Assembly: GCA_050313995.1 (NCBI GenBank)
Contig: JBNPMM010000001.1
Direction: 5' to 3' (one strand)
DNA: 64,000 nt
Origin: JAUMWX01 sp023394215
GTDB lineage: Bacteria; Bacillota; Clostridia; Tissierellales; Peptoniphilaceae
A program made the position numbers and the translations under genes. Under the pieces are notes generated by a model. That model saw only the letters and a list, made by a program, of their open reading frames with translations. It did no database searches and was not told where the DNA came from. Shown here one piece after another: positions 15,372 through 23,631 of this stretch; position 1 is the first letter of the stretch, and every line of letters starts with the position of its first letter.

Positions 15372-16592
15372 ATGGCTTATACAAAAATTAAGGCAATATA
15401 TGAAACAATAAATAAAGCAATAAATTATATAACAGACTTTAAAAAGACAAGTGAAGATTTAATATATTCTTTTAAAACTACTCCTAAAACGGCTTATAGA
15501 GATTTTTATTATGAAAGAAAATTTGCAAATAATAAGTTAAAGATAAAAGCAAGACATCTAATTGTTTCTTTTGAAGAAAATGAAATATCTTCAAAAAAAG
15601 CTTTAGAATTTTTAAAAAAATTATGTGATAGGGAATTAAAAAGTGAATATCAATTTGTATTATCAATTCACACTGATACAAATAATATTCATGGGCATAT
15701 AATTTTTAATCCTATAAATTTAATAACCGGGAAAGCTTATATATCTAATAAAAAATCATATAATAGAATTAAAAATTATGTCGATGAGTTGTCGAAAGAA
15801 TATGGATTAAAGATTATAGAAAAAAAAGAAACTAAAGAAAAATACATTAATACAAAATCCAAAGGATCAAAAAATATAAGACAAAAAGTAAAAGAAGATA
15901 TAGATAAGGCTATACTAAAATCAAGTAGTTTTGAAGAATTTCTAAATAATCTAAAAAGAATGAATTATGAAGTAAAAAGAGGTAAAAATATAGCTATTAA
16001 AAATAAATATTTTCAAGATAGATTTATAAGGCTTAAAGATAATAAATTAATGGGAGAAATGTATTCTGAAGAAATTATAAGAAAAAGAATTATTGATAAA
16101 AACTACAAAGTAGAATTTTTACCTAAAAAAAATTTAAGGCTAAGAGCTGAAACTAATAATTTTAATAAAGCTGTTATTGACGGTACTTGTAATCATATCT
16201 TCGGTATATCTGCTGAAGAAAAGGAAGAAATAAGGGAGAATTTAGGTTTTATTGTCAATATAAATAAGACACTATATTATTATCGTAAATGGGCAAAAAA
16301 TAACAATATATTAACAATTCAAAATAATTTCGACATATTCTATAAAAACTATAATATTAGATTAAACAAATTTGATATTTTAAATTCAATGAAAATGATA
16401 GATACTAAATTGGAATCATTAAAAAATATCAAAGAAAAACTAATTTTTAAAATAAATATAAATAACAGTGGCAATTTTTTTAGAAAAATAAATTTAAAAA
16501 AAATTAATCAAATTGATAGAAGTATAGTTGAAATAGAAGCAATTAAGTCAAATATTAATAAAATGAAACAATATCAACAATATTTCAAATAA
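15372..16592 (+). CDS. MOBP-type relaxase
   Basis: The 406-residue protein has the N-terminal relaxase domain: motif I AINYITDFKKTSEDL with the likely catalytic tyrosine, and motif III HTDTNNIHGH with the histidine triad (His100, His107, His109). Residues beyond about 160 are basic and helical. The enzyme nicks oriT and stays bound to the 5' end that is transferred. Its relatives are in Tn1549-like and other Firmicute elements. It is the last gene of the element seen on this side. Confidence 0.9.
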   Translation: MAYTKIKAIYETINKAINYITDFKKTSEDLIYSFKTTPKTAYRDFYYERKFANNKLKIKARHLIVSFEENEISSKKALEFLKKLCDRELKSEYQFVLSIHTDTNNIHGHIIFNPINLITGKAYISNKKSYNRIKNYVDELSKEYGLKIIEKKETKEKYINTKSKGSKNIRQKVKEDIDKAILKSSSFEEFLNNLKRMNYEVKRGKNIAIKNKYFQDRFIRLKDNKLMGEMYSEEIIRKRIIDKNYKVEFLPKKNLRLRAETNNFNKAVIDGTCNHIFGISAEEKEEIRENLGFIVNINKTLYYYRKWAKNNNILTIQNNFDIFYKNYNIRLNKFDILNSMKMIDTKLESLKNIKEKLIFKININNSGNFFRKINLKKINQIDRSIVEIEAIKSNINKMKQYQQYFK

Positions 16593-16606
16593 AGTCCACT
16601 AAAAAT

Positions 16607-16635
16607 TTTACAAATTTACTAAGATAGGGTATACT
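16607..16635 (+). promoter_or_regulatory. Rightward promoter P1 after the relaxase gene
   Basis: TTTACA (16607-16612), 17-bp spacer, TATACT (16630-16635). It directs transcription into a region with no gene on that strand. The 295-base gap to the next gene (16593-16887) contains only this promoter, a second one, an inverted repeat and the hairpins described below. Confidence 0.5.
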
Positions 16636-16679
16636 GTAGCTACCAAATATTAATTCTCGTATTTTTTTTAGGCTAATTT

Positions 16680-16711
16680 TTTTGTCACAAAATAATGATT
16701 TTGTGACAAAA
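16680..16711. promoter_or_regulatory. Perfect 14-bp inverted repeat overlapping promoter P2
   Basis: TTTTGTCACAAAAT (16680-16693) and ATTTTGTGACAAAA (16698-16711) are perfect complements around AATG. The right arm covers the -35 of P2, which is the expected layout of a repressor operator. It could also be a relaxase or replication-initiator binding site. No T-run follows on the + strand. Confidence 0.65.
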
Positions 16712-16731
16712 CGGAAAGAAAGTGCTATAAT
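16703..16731 (+). promoter_or_regulatory. Strong rightward promoter P2 with extended -10
   Basis: GTGACA (16703-16708), a 17-bp spacer and TATAAT (16726-16731) preceded by TGC, an extended -10. This is one of the best promoters in the window. The start would be near 16738, exactly at the first arm of the hairpin region. Confidence 0.7.
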
Positions 16732-16737
16732 AGTAAA

Positions 16738-16880
16738 GAAAGCCTGAAAATACGGATTTTTACCGCTTTGAAAGGCTTTGATTTATAAAAAGCTTTTATT
16801 TGCGTTTTAATAGGCTTTATTTTAAGACGACCAATTAGTCCTCTTAAAATTTTAAAGGGCTTAAAACGCAAATAAAAGCC
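16738..16880 (+). ncRNA. Candidate structured non-coding RNA at the element's right side
   Basis: Starting at the predicted P2 start, AAAGCC (16739-16744) pairs with GGCTTT (16774-16779). A 19-bp perfect stem (16792-16810 with 16861-16879) encloses a second hairpin, ATTTTAAGA-C-GAC (16819-16831) with GTC-C-TCTTAAAAT (16838-16850). No plausible ORF lies on the + strand. The last 24 bases are identical to the terminator at 12841-12864. It may be a regulatory RNA, a single-strand origin, or part of the element's end. The last hairpin may also terminate the leftward gene at 16888. Confidence 0.4.
16857..16880. repeat. 24-base exact repeat shared with 12841-12864
   Basis: The 24 bases beginning GGGCTTAAAACGC are identical, in the same orientation, to 12841-12864, about 4 kb apart, with no similarity in the flanks. 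An inverted partial copy (19 bases) lies at 16792-16810. In both places it forms a hairpin through GGCTT and AAGCC ends. Confidence 0.85.
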
Positions 16881-16887
16881 ATATATT

Positions 16888-17373
16888 TTAGGCAAATATT
16901 GAAAAAGCCCCACGACTCAATAATGTTATGATTAAACCTGCTACCAGATTGCCTATTGCTATTAATACGAAGGATTTTGTCTTATTAAGATCCAATAAAT
17001 ATGATAACAAGCCTCCTGACCACACGCCGGTACCCGGTAAAGGAATCGCTACAAATATAAATAAACCCAAGTAACCGTATTTATCTATTTGTTGGCGTTT
17101 TTCCATTGTTTTTTCGGTGATTTTATTTATAAGCTTATCGAAAAATTTTATATGCCTTAATATCTTAAATATATATGATATGAAAAATACTATAAAAAAA
17201 GCCGGTATTGTTGAACCTATAAAGCTGTATATAAAGGCTTGAGTATAATTTAAGCCTAAACCCATTCCAATTGGTATTGAACCTTTTAATTCTATTAAAG
17301 GTATCATAGATACTAATATTGTCACTAATTCCTTAGATAAATAGCTTTTTAGGAAATTTATTATTGCAGTCAT
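16888..17373 (-). CDS. Small multidrug export protein family membrane protein
   Basis: A hydrophobic protein of about 161 residues with the family (COG2426) motifs MIPLIELKGSIPIG near the N-terminus and IPLPGTGVWSGGLLSYLL in the middle, and four or so transmembrane segments. The family name reflects sequence grouping; true substrates are not established. ATG 17373 with GAGGTG upstream is preferred over the GTG two codons earlier. It is the first gene to the right of the element, convergent to the candidate ncRNA. Confidence 0.75.
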   Translation of the reverse strand: MTAIINFLKSYLSKELVTILVSMIPLIELKGSIPIGMGLGLNYTQAFIYSFIGSTIPAFFIVFFISYIFKILRHIKFFDKLINKITEKTMEKRQQIDKYGYLGLFIFVAIPLPGTGVWSGGLLSYLLDLNKTKSFVLIAIGNLVAGLIITLLSRGAFSIFA

Positions 17374-17504
17374 CTTCACCTCGAAAAAATGTTAAAATAA
17401 ATTAATATTTATTTGGGTAAATATTGATTTATTATAAATGATTTTTGTATCAAGTAATTATAACACATTTATATATTATAATATATATTATAAAAGGAGA
17501 TTTT

Positions 17505-18464
17505 ATGACGGATACACCTATATACTTAATTGATTTTTTAAATTATTTGAAAACCATTAAAGGTTTATCAAAAAATACTGTGAATGAATATTTCTATGAT
17601 GTCAGATTATTCTTGAAATATATAAAATATAGAAGATTTCCATCCAAATATTCACTGGAAAATGTTGAGGAAATTGATATAGTTGACTTGGATATTAAGG
17701 AGTTGGACAAGGTAAATTTGATGGATTTACATGGTTATATAGCTTACAGAGATAATCAAAGAGATAATAATTCTACAACGAGAGCGAGAAAAATTTCTTC
17801 GCTAAGATCCTTTTATAAATATCTGGTAAATATAGCCAAGGCTATTGATAACAATCCTACCCTGCTTTTAGAAATGCCTAAAATTAAAAAGAGAAATCCG
17901 GTGTATCTTACTCTTGATGAATCTAAAAAACTTTTGCATACCATAAGTAATGTAGAAAATACTTTTATTAGGAAAAGAGATTTTGCTATAGTTTTGACAT
18001 TTTTGACGACCGGTATAAGATTATCCGAACTTTCCAGTATGGATATAGGTAAAATCAGGGATTTACAATTTTCTGTAGTTGGTAAAGGAAATAAGGAAAG
18101 AATAGTTTATATGACTGAAGCTTGTAAATTTGCCATAGATGAGTATTTAACGGTAAGACCTAAGGTTCAGGATGAATATGCTCTTTTCTTGTCTAATCGC
18201 AAGCAAAGAATGAGCAATAGAGCCATCCAACATATGATTGAGAAATATATTACTATTTCGGGATTTGATCCGAGTGTTTATTCCACTCACAAACTGAGAC
18301 ACACTGCAGCCACTCTTATGTATAGAGAAGGTGTGGATATAAGGACTCTACAAAAGATTTTAGGACATGTATCTGTAGCAACCACTCAAATATATACTCA
18401 TGTTGTGGATGAGGATATTAGAAGGGCGGTATCATATAATCCCCTATCGGATTTTAAGGAATAG
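17505..18464 (+). CDS. xerC: XerC-like tyrosine recombinase
   Basis: The frame is open further upstream, but ATG 17505 with AAAAGGAG gives a normal 319 residues. An N-terminal SAM-like core-binding domain (about 5-110) precedes the catalytic domain with Arg172 (TTGIRLSEL), His262 and Arg265 (HKLRH), His288 (LGHVSVATT) and Tyr297. The size and its position beside lexA suggest the housekeeping dimer-resolution recombinase, not the element's integrase, although both belong to one family. Confidence 0.8.
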   Translation: MTDTPIYLIDFLNYLKTIKGLSKNTVNEYFYDVRLFLKYIKYRRFPSKYSLENVEEIDIVDLDIKELDKVNLMDLHGYIAYRDNQRDNNSTTRARKISSLRSFYKYLVNIAKAIDNNPTLLLEMPKIKKRNPVYLTLDESKKLLHTISNVENTFIRKRDFAIVLTFLTTGIRLSELSSMDIGKIRDLQFSVVGKGNKERIVYMTEACKFAIDEYLTVRPKVQDEYALFLSNRKQRMSNRAIQHMIEKYITISGFDPSVYSTHKLRHTAATLMYREGVDIRTLQKILGHVSVATTQIYTHVVDEDIRRAVSYNPLSDFKE

Positions 18465-18477
18465 AATACGGAAAATA

Positions 18478-18503
18478 AAAGAGGAAGCTAAGGCTTCCTT
18501 TTT
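18478..18503. terminator. Bidirectional terminator between xerC and lexA
   Basis: AGGAAGC (18482-18488), loop TAAG, GCTTCCT (18493-18499), with A-rich bases before and T-run after; it serves the two convergent genes. Confidence 0.85.
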
Positions 18504-19119
18504 ACATATTTTCTCTGAATAAGGCTATTACTTTACCTAAAATCAGAAGGTTATCCGGTATGATGGGTGACATACTTGAATTTGCAGGTATAAGCTCTAC
18601 CCTTCCGTTTTTTGTTTGAAAATATTTTACGGTTGCACCATCATCAATAAGGGCGACAACTATGTCTCCGTTGTTTGCACTTGTTTGACTTCTGACCAAT
18701 ATCTTATCTCCGTCCAATATTCCGGCTTCTATCATGGATTCGCCTTTTACTTTAAGGATGAATAAGTCACCTTTATTTGAATAATAACTTGGAATCGGAA
18801 AATAATAATCTATATTTTCCTCTGCAAAAATGGGCTGACCTGCTGCGACTTGTCCTAAAACAGGTATATCTATGGTATCTTCTTTTTCTTTTATATCTTG
18901 ATAAAAATCATCTTTTTGTACTATTTCTATAGATCTGCTTTTAAGAGATGATCTTTTTATGTATCCTTCTTCTTCTAAAGTTGATAAATCATTTGATACA
19001 GTAGAGGTGGATTTTACACCTGCACCTTGGCAAATATCTCTTATAGTAGGTGGAAATTGATATTTTTCTATATAAACTTTTAGGAAATTAAAGATTTTTT
19101 CTTGTCTTGAGTTAATCAT
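18502..19119 (-). CDS. lexA: LexA repressor of the SOS response
   Basis: The 205-residue protein has a winged helix N-terminus (IRDICQGAGVKSTSTVSNDL) and an S24 peptidase-like C-terminus. The self-cleavage bond is Ala93-Gly94 (VAAGQPIF), the nucleophile is Ser128 (GESM) and the general base is Lys165 (ATVKYF). It represses DNA damage genes until RecA filaments trigger its cleavage. AAGGAGG precedes the ATG. It diverges from the yneA-like gene through a region with three LexA boxes. Confidence 0.95.
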   Translation of the reverse strand: MINSRQEKIFNFLKVYIEKYQFPPTIRDICQGAGVKSTSTVSNDLSTLEEEGYIKRSSLKSRSIEIVQKDDFYQDIKEKEDTIDIPVLGQVAAGQPIFAEENIDYYFPIPSYYSNKGDLFILKVKGESMIEAGILDGDKILVRSQTSANNGDIVVALIDDGATVKYFQTKNGRVELIPANSSMSPIIPDNLLILGKVIALFRENM

Positions 19120-19164
19120 AAATGCCTCCTTATTTATATTTTAATATAATTTTTAAAAATAATC

Positions 19165-19240
19165 AAACAAATGTTCTTTTTCTTCTTGACAGAGAACATT
19201 TGTTCTGCTATTATAATCTTAAGAAAAAGAACAAATGTTT
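19165..19240. promoter_or_regulatory. lexA-yneA intergenic control region with three LexA boxes
   Basis: Sites AAACAAATGTTC (19165-19176), GAACATTTGTTC (19194-19205, perfect GAAC-N4-GTTC) and GAACAAATGTTT (19229-19240) match the Gram-positive LexA (DinR) box. The rightward promoter has TTGACA (19186-19191) and TATTAT (19209-19214; TATAAT at 19212 is an alternative). The central box lies between -35 and -10, so LexA binding should block transcription of the yneA-like gene and, by the other sites, lexA. Confidence 0.85.
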
Positions 19241-19253
19241 GAGGTGAGATTAT

Positions 19254-19550
19254 ATGAGATACAGGATAGCAAATAGAGCAAAATTTAATAGATTTTTAAT
19301 TTTAACTTTTATTCTTTTCACTATTTTAGCTTACTCTTTTATATCTTTCAGGGCAAGTGTGGCAGAAGGTAAGCAGGAAAAAAAACAAGTTACTATTATA
19401 GTTAAGACAGGTGATACACTTTGGTCAATAGCCTCTACCCTATCTCCGGATAAAGATCCGAGAAAGGTAGTTTATGATATTATGAAGTTAAATAAACTTT
19501 CAAGCGATTATATTTCCTCCGGTGACAGATTGATTGTGCCGTCATATTAA
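19254..19550 (+). CDS. yneA: YneA-like SOS cell division inhibitor (LysM protein)
   Basis: The 98-residue protein has a membrane anchor (about 12-30) and an external LysM domain (TIIVKTGDTLWSIAST.. to SGDRLIVPSY). It diverges from lexA and has LexA boxes in its promoter, as yneA does in Bacillus. YneA delays septum formation during the SOS response. The sequence of the LysM part alone would not prove the role; the context makes it convincing. GAGGTGAG precedes the ATG. Confidence 0.8.
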   Translation: MRYRIANRAKFNRFLILTFILFTILAYSFISFRASVAEGKQEKKQVTIIVKTGDTLWSIASTLSPDKDPRKVVYDIMKLNKLSSDYISSGDRLIVPSY

Positions 19551-19557
19551 TTTATGT

Positions 19558-19593
19558 AGAGATCTTATTTAAATATGGGAGAATAAGATCTCT
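19558..19593 (+). terminator. Terminator-like hairpin after the yneA-like gene
   Basis: AGAGATCTTATT (19558-19569) and AATAAGATCTCT (19582-19593) pair over 12 bp, followed by a T/A-rich tail without a pure T-run. Confidence 0.65.
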
Positions 19594-19626
19594 TATATTA
19601 TAATTGTTTAATATAAATTATTAATA

Positions 19627-19635
19627 TGATATAAT
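19627..19635 (+). promoter_or_regulatory. Extended -10 promoter of the lipid kinase gene
   Basis: TGATATAAT, 25 bases before ATG 19661; TTTAAT at 19607-19612 is a weak -35 at 17 bp. Confidence 0.45.
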
Positions 19636-19660
19636 TAATCATCTTCATTGAGAGGTTATT

Positions 19661-20587
19661 ATGCTATTTAATAAATTTGATAAAGCCCTATTGATCTTGT
19701 CGACCAAGGCTAAAAAGAAAAATAATGAAATTATCCTTAAACTTTTAACTGAAAAACTTGGCAAAGAGCTTATTGATAAGTATTTTATAATAAAATATAC
19801 AAAAGATGAAAATTCTACAAGAGATTTTTCCAAGGAGTTTATCGGTAAATATAGTAAGTCTATTATATTTATGGCAGGTGGTGACGGCTCTATAAGTGAA
19901 GTGGCTTCTACTATTTATGGGAAAGATTCTTGTTTGTTTGTTCTACCTAATGGAACAGGAAACGATTTTTCAAGATATCTTTATAAGGGAAAGAGTATAC
20001 AGGATATCATAGAAGGGCTTGATAACATTTCCGTTAAGGATATAGATCTGATAAAAGTAAATGATAAGATATGTGTAAATATAACTTCTTTCGGCTATGA
20101 CAGTGTAGTATTAAAAAAATCACTTGATGTAAAAAATAAATATCCGAAATTAAAGAGTTTATCTTTTATTTTAGGAGTTTTGCTTACTCTACATAAGATT
20201 AGGCCTATAAGTTATTCTTATAAGCTCAAAGGGGTTGATGGGACTTATATTTCAGGAAATTCTTCATATGTCCTTAGTGCAATTTGTAATGGCAGATATT
20301 TTGGTGGCGGATTTCAGCCATCTCCTTTTGGAGAGGTGGATGATGGTATTTTACAGTATAGCATGGTAAAAAATCCTCCATTTTTAAGATTTCTTTATTT
20401 ACTTCCCAAATATAAGGCCGGAAAGCATGAAAATATTAAGGAAATATCCTTATTTGATGTTGTTTCCGGGGAGATTTTCCCTGATGAAGGAAAGAAAATT
20501 TTAGGTAATATAGATGGAGAGTTGGAAGAGTTTGGATCTATAAAGTTTGAAATTTTGAGAAAGGCGTTAAAGCTTGCTTATAATTAA
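19661..20587 (+). CDS. Diacylglycerol kinase family lipid kinase (DagK/YegS-like)
   Basis: The 308-residue protein has the kinase motifs GGDGSISEVAS and PNGTGNDFSRY, and the second-domain motif GDxPF-like region (GGGFQPSPFGEVDDG). DagK enzymes phosphorylate diacylglycerol at the membrane and return it to phospholipid synthesis. It is a single gene between two terminators, with an AGAGG site. Confidence 0.85.
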   Translation: MLFNKFDKALLILSTKAKKKNNEIILKLLTEKLGKELIDKYFIIKYTKDENSTRDFSKEFIGKYSKSIIFMAGGDGSISEVASTIYGKDSCLFVLPNGTGNDFSRYLYKGKSIQDIIEGLDNISVKDIDLIKVNDKICVNITSFGYDSVVLKKSLDVKNKYPKLKSLSFILGVLLTLHKIRPISYSYKLKGVDGTYISGNSSYVLSAICNGRYFGGGFQPSPFGEVDDGILQYSMVKNPPFLRFLYLLPKYKAGKHENIKEISLFDVVSGEIFPDEGKKILGNIDGELEEFGSIKFEILRKALKLAYN

Positions 20588-20591
20588 ATGT

Positions 20592-20628
20592 ATAAGCCCT
20601 AAGTGATATATTATCCTTTAGGGCTTAT
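20592..20628. terminator. Bidirectional terminator between convergent genes
   Basis: ATAAGCCCTAA (20592-20602) and TTAGGGCTTAT (20618-20628) pair over 11 bp between the lipid kinase gene and the leftward ABC operon. Confidence 0.8.
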
Positions 20629-20637
20629 TTCAGTTCC

Positions 20638-21195
20638 TTATTCCATTTTTAAATATCCTCCATAGGTTACAGAGGTTTCATTTGAGTTTACTATTTTCAA
20701 GGTCCCTTTATATGTATTATTTGCAAAGGAAATTGACCATTCAATCGGACCTTCTGCTTTCAAAGCATCAAGTTCGGTTTGGTTATTTATATACTTAATT
20801 TGTTCAAAATAGATGTATGGATACTTGTTTTTTGAGATAGTTTTATCGGTTGAAATTAAATTTCCCTTATATTTTATTTCAAAACTTTTACTTTCTTCAT
20901 TGTAGATTGCGCCTTTATTATAAAGTATACCTTGATAGTATTGGTTTAAAGATTTATTGAACATAACATAAACCAGTTCTTTTGGAACTGTTTCCGTTTT
21001 TGATTCAATCGTTATACTTGATGTAATAGGATCATTATTTACTGATATTTGATCTTTCAACTCAAGGATTTTTTCTTCAGGACTTATTTCGGATTTCGTA
21101 TTTTTAACCTTTGGATCAGTATTGCTGTAAAAGGTATATGTCAAAATAAGTAATATTATTAATCCTGCATTTAAAAGATAATATTTTGCCTTCAT
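20638..21195 (-). CDS. Membrane-anchored exported hypothetical protein of the ABC operon
   Basis: ATG 21195 with GGGAGG is preferred to an upstream in-frame start inside the permease gene, giving 185 residues. An N-terminal membrane helix (LLNAGLIILLILTYTFY) anchors an extracytoplasmic domain rich in beta strands. No family is recognised. It is the last gene of an ABC exporter operon, so it may help the exporter or be an immunity-like protein; that is inference. Confidence 0.6.
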   Translation of the reverse strand: MKAKYYLLNAGLIILLILTYTFYSNTDPKVKNTKSEISPEEKILELKDQISVNNDPITSSITIESKTETVPKELVYVMFNKSLNQYYQGILYNKGAIYNEESKSFEIKYKGNLISTDKTISKNKYPYIYFEQIKYINNQTELDALKAEGPIEWSISFANNTYKGTLKIVNSNETSVTYGGYLKME

Positions 21196-21205
21196 AACAG
21201 CCTCC

Positions 21206-23620
21206 CTATTCAATGTCAAGTTTACCTATACAGAAAAGATTAAGTATAATTGACCATATTATCAATACTAAGCTTCCCATAAAGCAGGTCATTTTGCTAT
21301 TTTCATATATTATTATTGTAGCATTACTTGCTAAATTATGGGCATCGAGGTAAGCAAATGGCAGTAATGCTTTTAATATAGGTATATTTAATATATTTAT
21401 TAATAAAAATCCAAAAGCTAATATTGCAATAAGGCTTATATAAAGTCGTAATCCCGTTTTAACAAATATGCTTATAATATTTGATAAAGAGGCTAAAAAT
21501 ACAGCTCCTAAAAATAAAAGGGATAGGTATTTTATGATATAAGTGGATAGGTTCATAAATGTATAATAGTTTTCCTGTTTAATTATAGAGGAGTATTTAT
21601 CCGGACTTAGACCCAGATATTTAACTATTGGAAAATTATAATCCCCTATTCCTCCTACTATACTTGATATTAATAGGAAAAGTAAGTAGAAGAAGAGTAA
21701 AAAAGCGCCTATGTTTTTAATTTGGTTTTTTATTATTAATAGATGATATTTTTGTCTTTTCACAGGTTTTGTAAATATCAGATAAAGATTGTTGGCTTTT
21801 TCCTTCTCATATGTCCATGATTTAAAGAAAAAAAGTACAAAAAATCCAAGTATCAAATAATTAAATTTATATATTTCATTCACCCTGAATATTGAATATA
21901 AACCTGATGAATTTGTAGGGGTTTGATTCATAAGATAGTAGCTTTTTTGGGAACTGTCTGAAAATCTATCATATGAGGAGACAAATACACCGGTATTATA
22001 AATAGGGCTGATATTTTTTTCTTTGAGTAATTTAAGCCTGTCTTTACTGATTTTTTCTCCGATTTTAGACATTAAACCATCTTTAAATTTGTTTGCTCCT
22101 TCACGTATGAATCCTCCAAGCCTTAAGAAGCTGTTTTGAAGTTTTAACTGTATATCATAAAATTTCCCGGATTCTCGAGATTTGTAATACATAACTTCTT
22201 CTTCTAAGTATTTAGCAGTTTCTTCAGCTTCACTTAGGTCATATCCGGTAGATATGGTAGGATTTTCTTTTATGTTATCTATTTGAATTTTTATGTCTTT
22301 TAATTCAGAATTATTATTTTCCTTATTAAATTTTATATTTTTATCATTTATATACAGTCCAAAAGTTGGAAGAATTAAAAGAGCCGTTATCGATATTAAA
22401 ATAAAGGTTTTTGGACTTGACATTAAAACTTTTGCTTGAGTGAATTTATTCAAATTGAAGTTTTTTATAGGTTTAGTTTTTTCTGATTTTAAGATATATT
22501 CTCCATTTATTAGGGCTAAAGAAGATAGTATACAAATTAATCCAAATAGTATATACAAGATATGATATTTTTTATTTAAGGCATAAACTATTGTAGGATA
22601 GTCAAAACCTATTCTTAGAAAATTCCCATAAGAAATAGATCCTAAAAGGGATTTATTATAATCCAATAAGGAAAAAAAATTGAAATTTTCTAATAAGTTT
22701 GATTTGTACAGTAAGTATGAGCCGATAAATAACATAGTGATGCCAAGTATGGTTGCTGATGTATTTTTAGTAAAGCTTGCCAATAATAGTGAAAAAGTTA
22801 TTGTAAAAAATGCGAATACTACAAACAGGAGTATAGAACGTGCAAATATTTGATAAGTATTTATATAGGAGAAGCCGTATCCTAAAATTCTTTTTATATA
22901 GGATAGACTTTCAAAATTATAAGCATTTATTTTCAATATAATAACATTGGCAACAATGATTGTAAGAATATAGATAAAAACTAAGGTAAATAAACTTAAA
23001 AATTTAGCAAGCAGTATTTGGGATCTGCTCTGAGGACTGGTAAAAGATGAGATAATGGTGCCGCCTTCATATTCTTTAGACAGAGAAAAAGCACCCATTA
23101 AGGCGAAAAAAACCAAGGGAATAAAAGAGAAAAAGTCATTTATACCCAATCTTATTATTTTATCACTGTTAACAGTAAAAGGATTGTTATCATAGTTAAT
23201 TTTATTATTTAAATAGTGAGAAGCTTCAATTTCGGTCCACTTTACAGAATCAAGTTCCTGATTTGTGACATCTGCTTCTTTAATGTCGGAAAAATAGTCT
23301 TTATATAAATTAGCAAGTTTTATGTTATTTTCTAAATAGCTTTTGGAATCCTTATACTCTTGATTTTGTATATTGGAAATTTTATTAAGATAGTCCTCCA
23401 TACGTGCTGCAAGTTTTTTATCATTCTTAGCTACTTTGTCTTTTAAATCAGATTGCTTAAAATAAATATATCTTATATTTACATAAGTATTATCCATATC
23501 TGAAATTTTTAATTTACTCTTAATGTTGAAAAAATTATATAAAGCCAAAATTATAGCCAAAATTATAGTAAGAAATATGAGTTTATTTTTATAGAGTTTT
23601 TTTAATTCAAATTTTAGCAT
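21206..23620 (-). CDS. ABC-2 type permease, two-halved fused form
   Basis: The 804-residue protein has two similar halves, each starting with a cytoplasmic helix and a membrane anchor (ELKKLYKNKLIFLTIILA; KFTQAKVLMSSPKTFILIS), a large external segment of about 100-150 residues and five or so membrane spans. Both halves of an ABC-2 permease are thus in one chain. The neighbouring ATPase completes the exporter. The substrate is not known; such exporters often move peptides, antibiotics or lipids. Confidence 0.8.
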   Translation of the reverse strand: MLKFELKKLYKNKLIFLTIILAIILALYNFFNIKSKLKISDMDNTYVNIRYIYFKQSDLKDKVAKNDKKLAARMEDYLNKISNIQNQEYKDSKSYLENNIKLANLYKDYFSDIKEADVTNQELDSVKWTEIEASHYLNNKINYDNNPFTVNSDKIIRLGINDFFSFIPLVFFALMGAFSLSKEYEGGTIISSFTSPQSRSQILLAKFLSLFTLVFIYILTIIVANVIILKINAYNFESLSYIKRILGYGFSYINTYQIFARSILLFVVFAFFTITFSLLLASFTKNTSATILGITMLFIGSYLLYKSNLLENFNFFSLLDYNKSLLGSISYGNFLRIGFDYPTIVYALNKKYHILYILFGLICILSSLALINGEYILKSEKTKPIKNFNLNKFTQAKVLMSSPKTFILISITALLILPTFGLYINDKNIKFNKENNNSELKDIKIQIDNIKENPTISTGYDLSEAEETAKYLEEEVMYYKSRESGKFYDIQLKLQNSFLRLGGFIREGANKFKDGLMSKIGEKISKDRLKLLKEKNISPIYNTGVFVSSYDRFSDSSQKSYYLMNQTPTNSSGLYSIFRVNEIYKFNYLILGFFVLFFFKSWTYEKEKANNLYLIFTKPVKRQKYHLLIIKNQIKNIGAFLLFFYLLFLLISSIVGGIGDYNFPIVKYLGLSPDKYSSIIKQENYYTFMNLSTYIIKYLSLLFLGAVFLASLSNIISIFVKTGLRLYISLIAILAFGFLLINILNIPILKALLPFAYLDAHNLASNATIIIYENSKMTCFMGSLVLIIWSIILNLFCIGKLDIE

Positions 23621-23631
23621 AACATTTTCCC

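Noticed and set aside
16725..16913. 62-codon ORF on the minus strand across the hairpin region
   Set aside because: It is a translation of the inverted repeats (repeated KPFK-like stretches), lacks a convincing ribosome binding site and overlaps the 3' end of the export protein gene.
17505..18464. XerC-like protein as the integrase of the element
   Set aside because: Its size, its place next to lexA and the export protein gene between it and the element suggest a core gene. It cannot be fully excluded without the left end.
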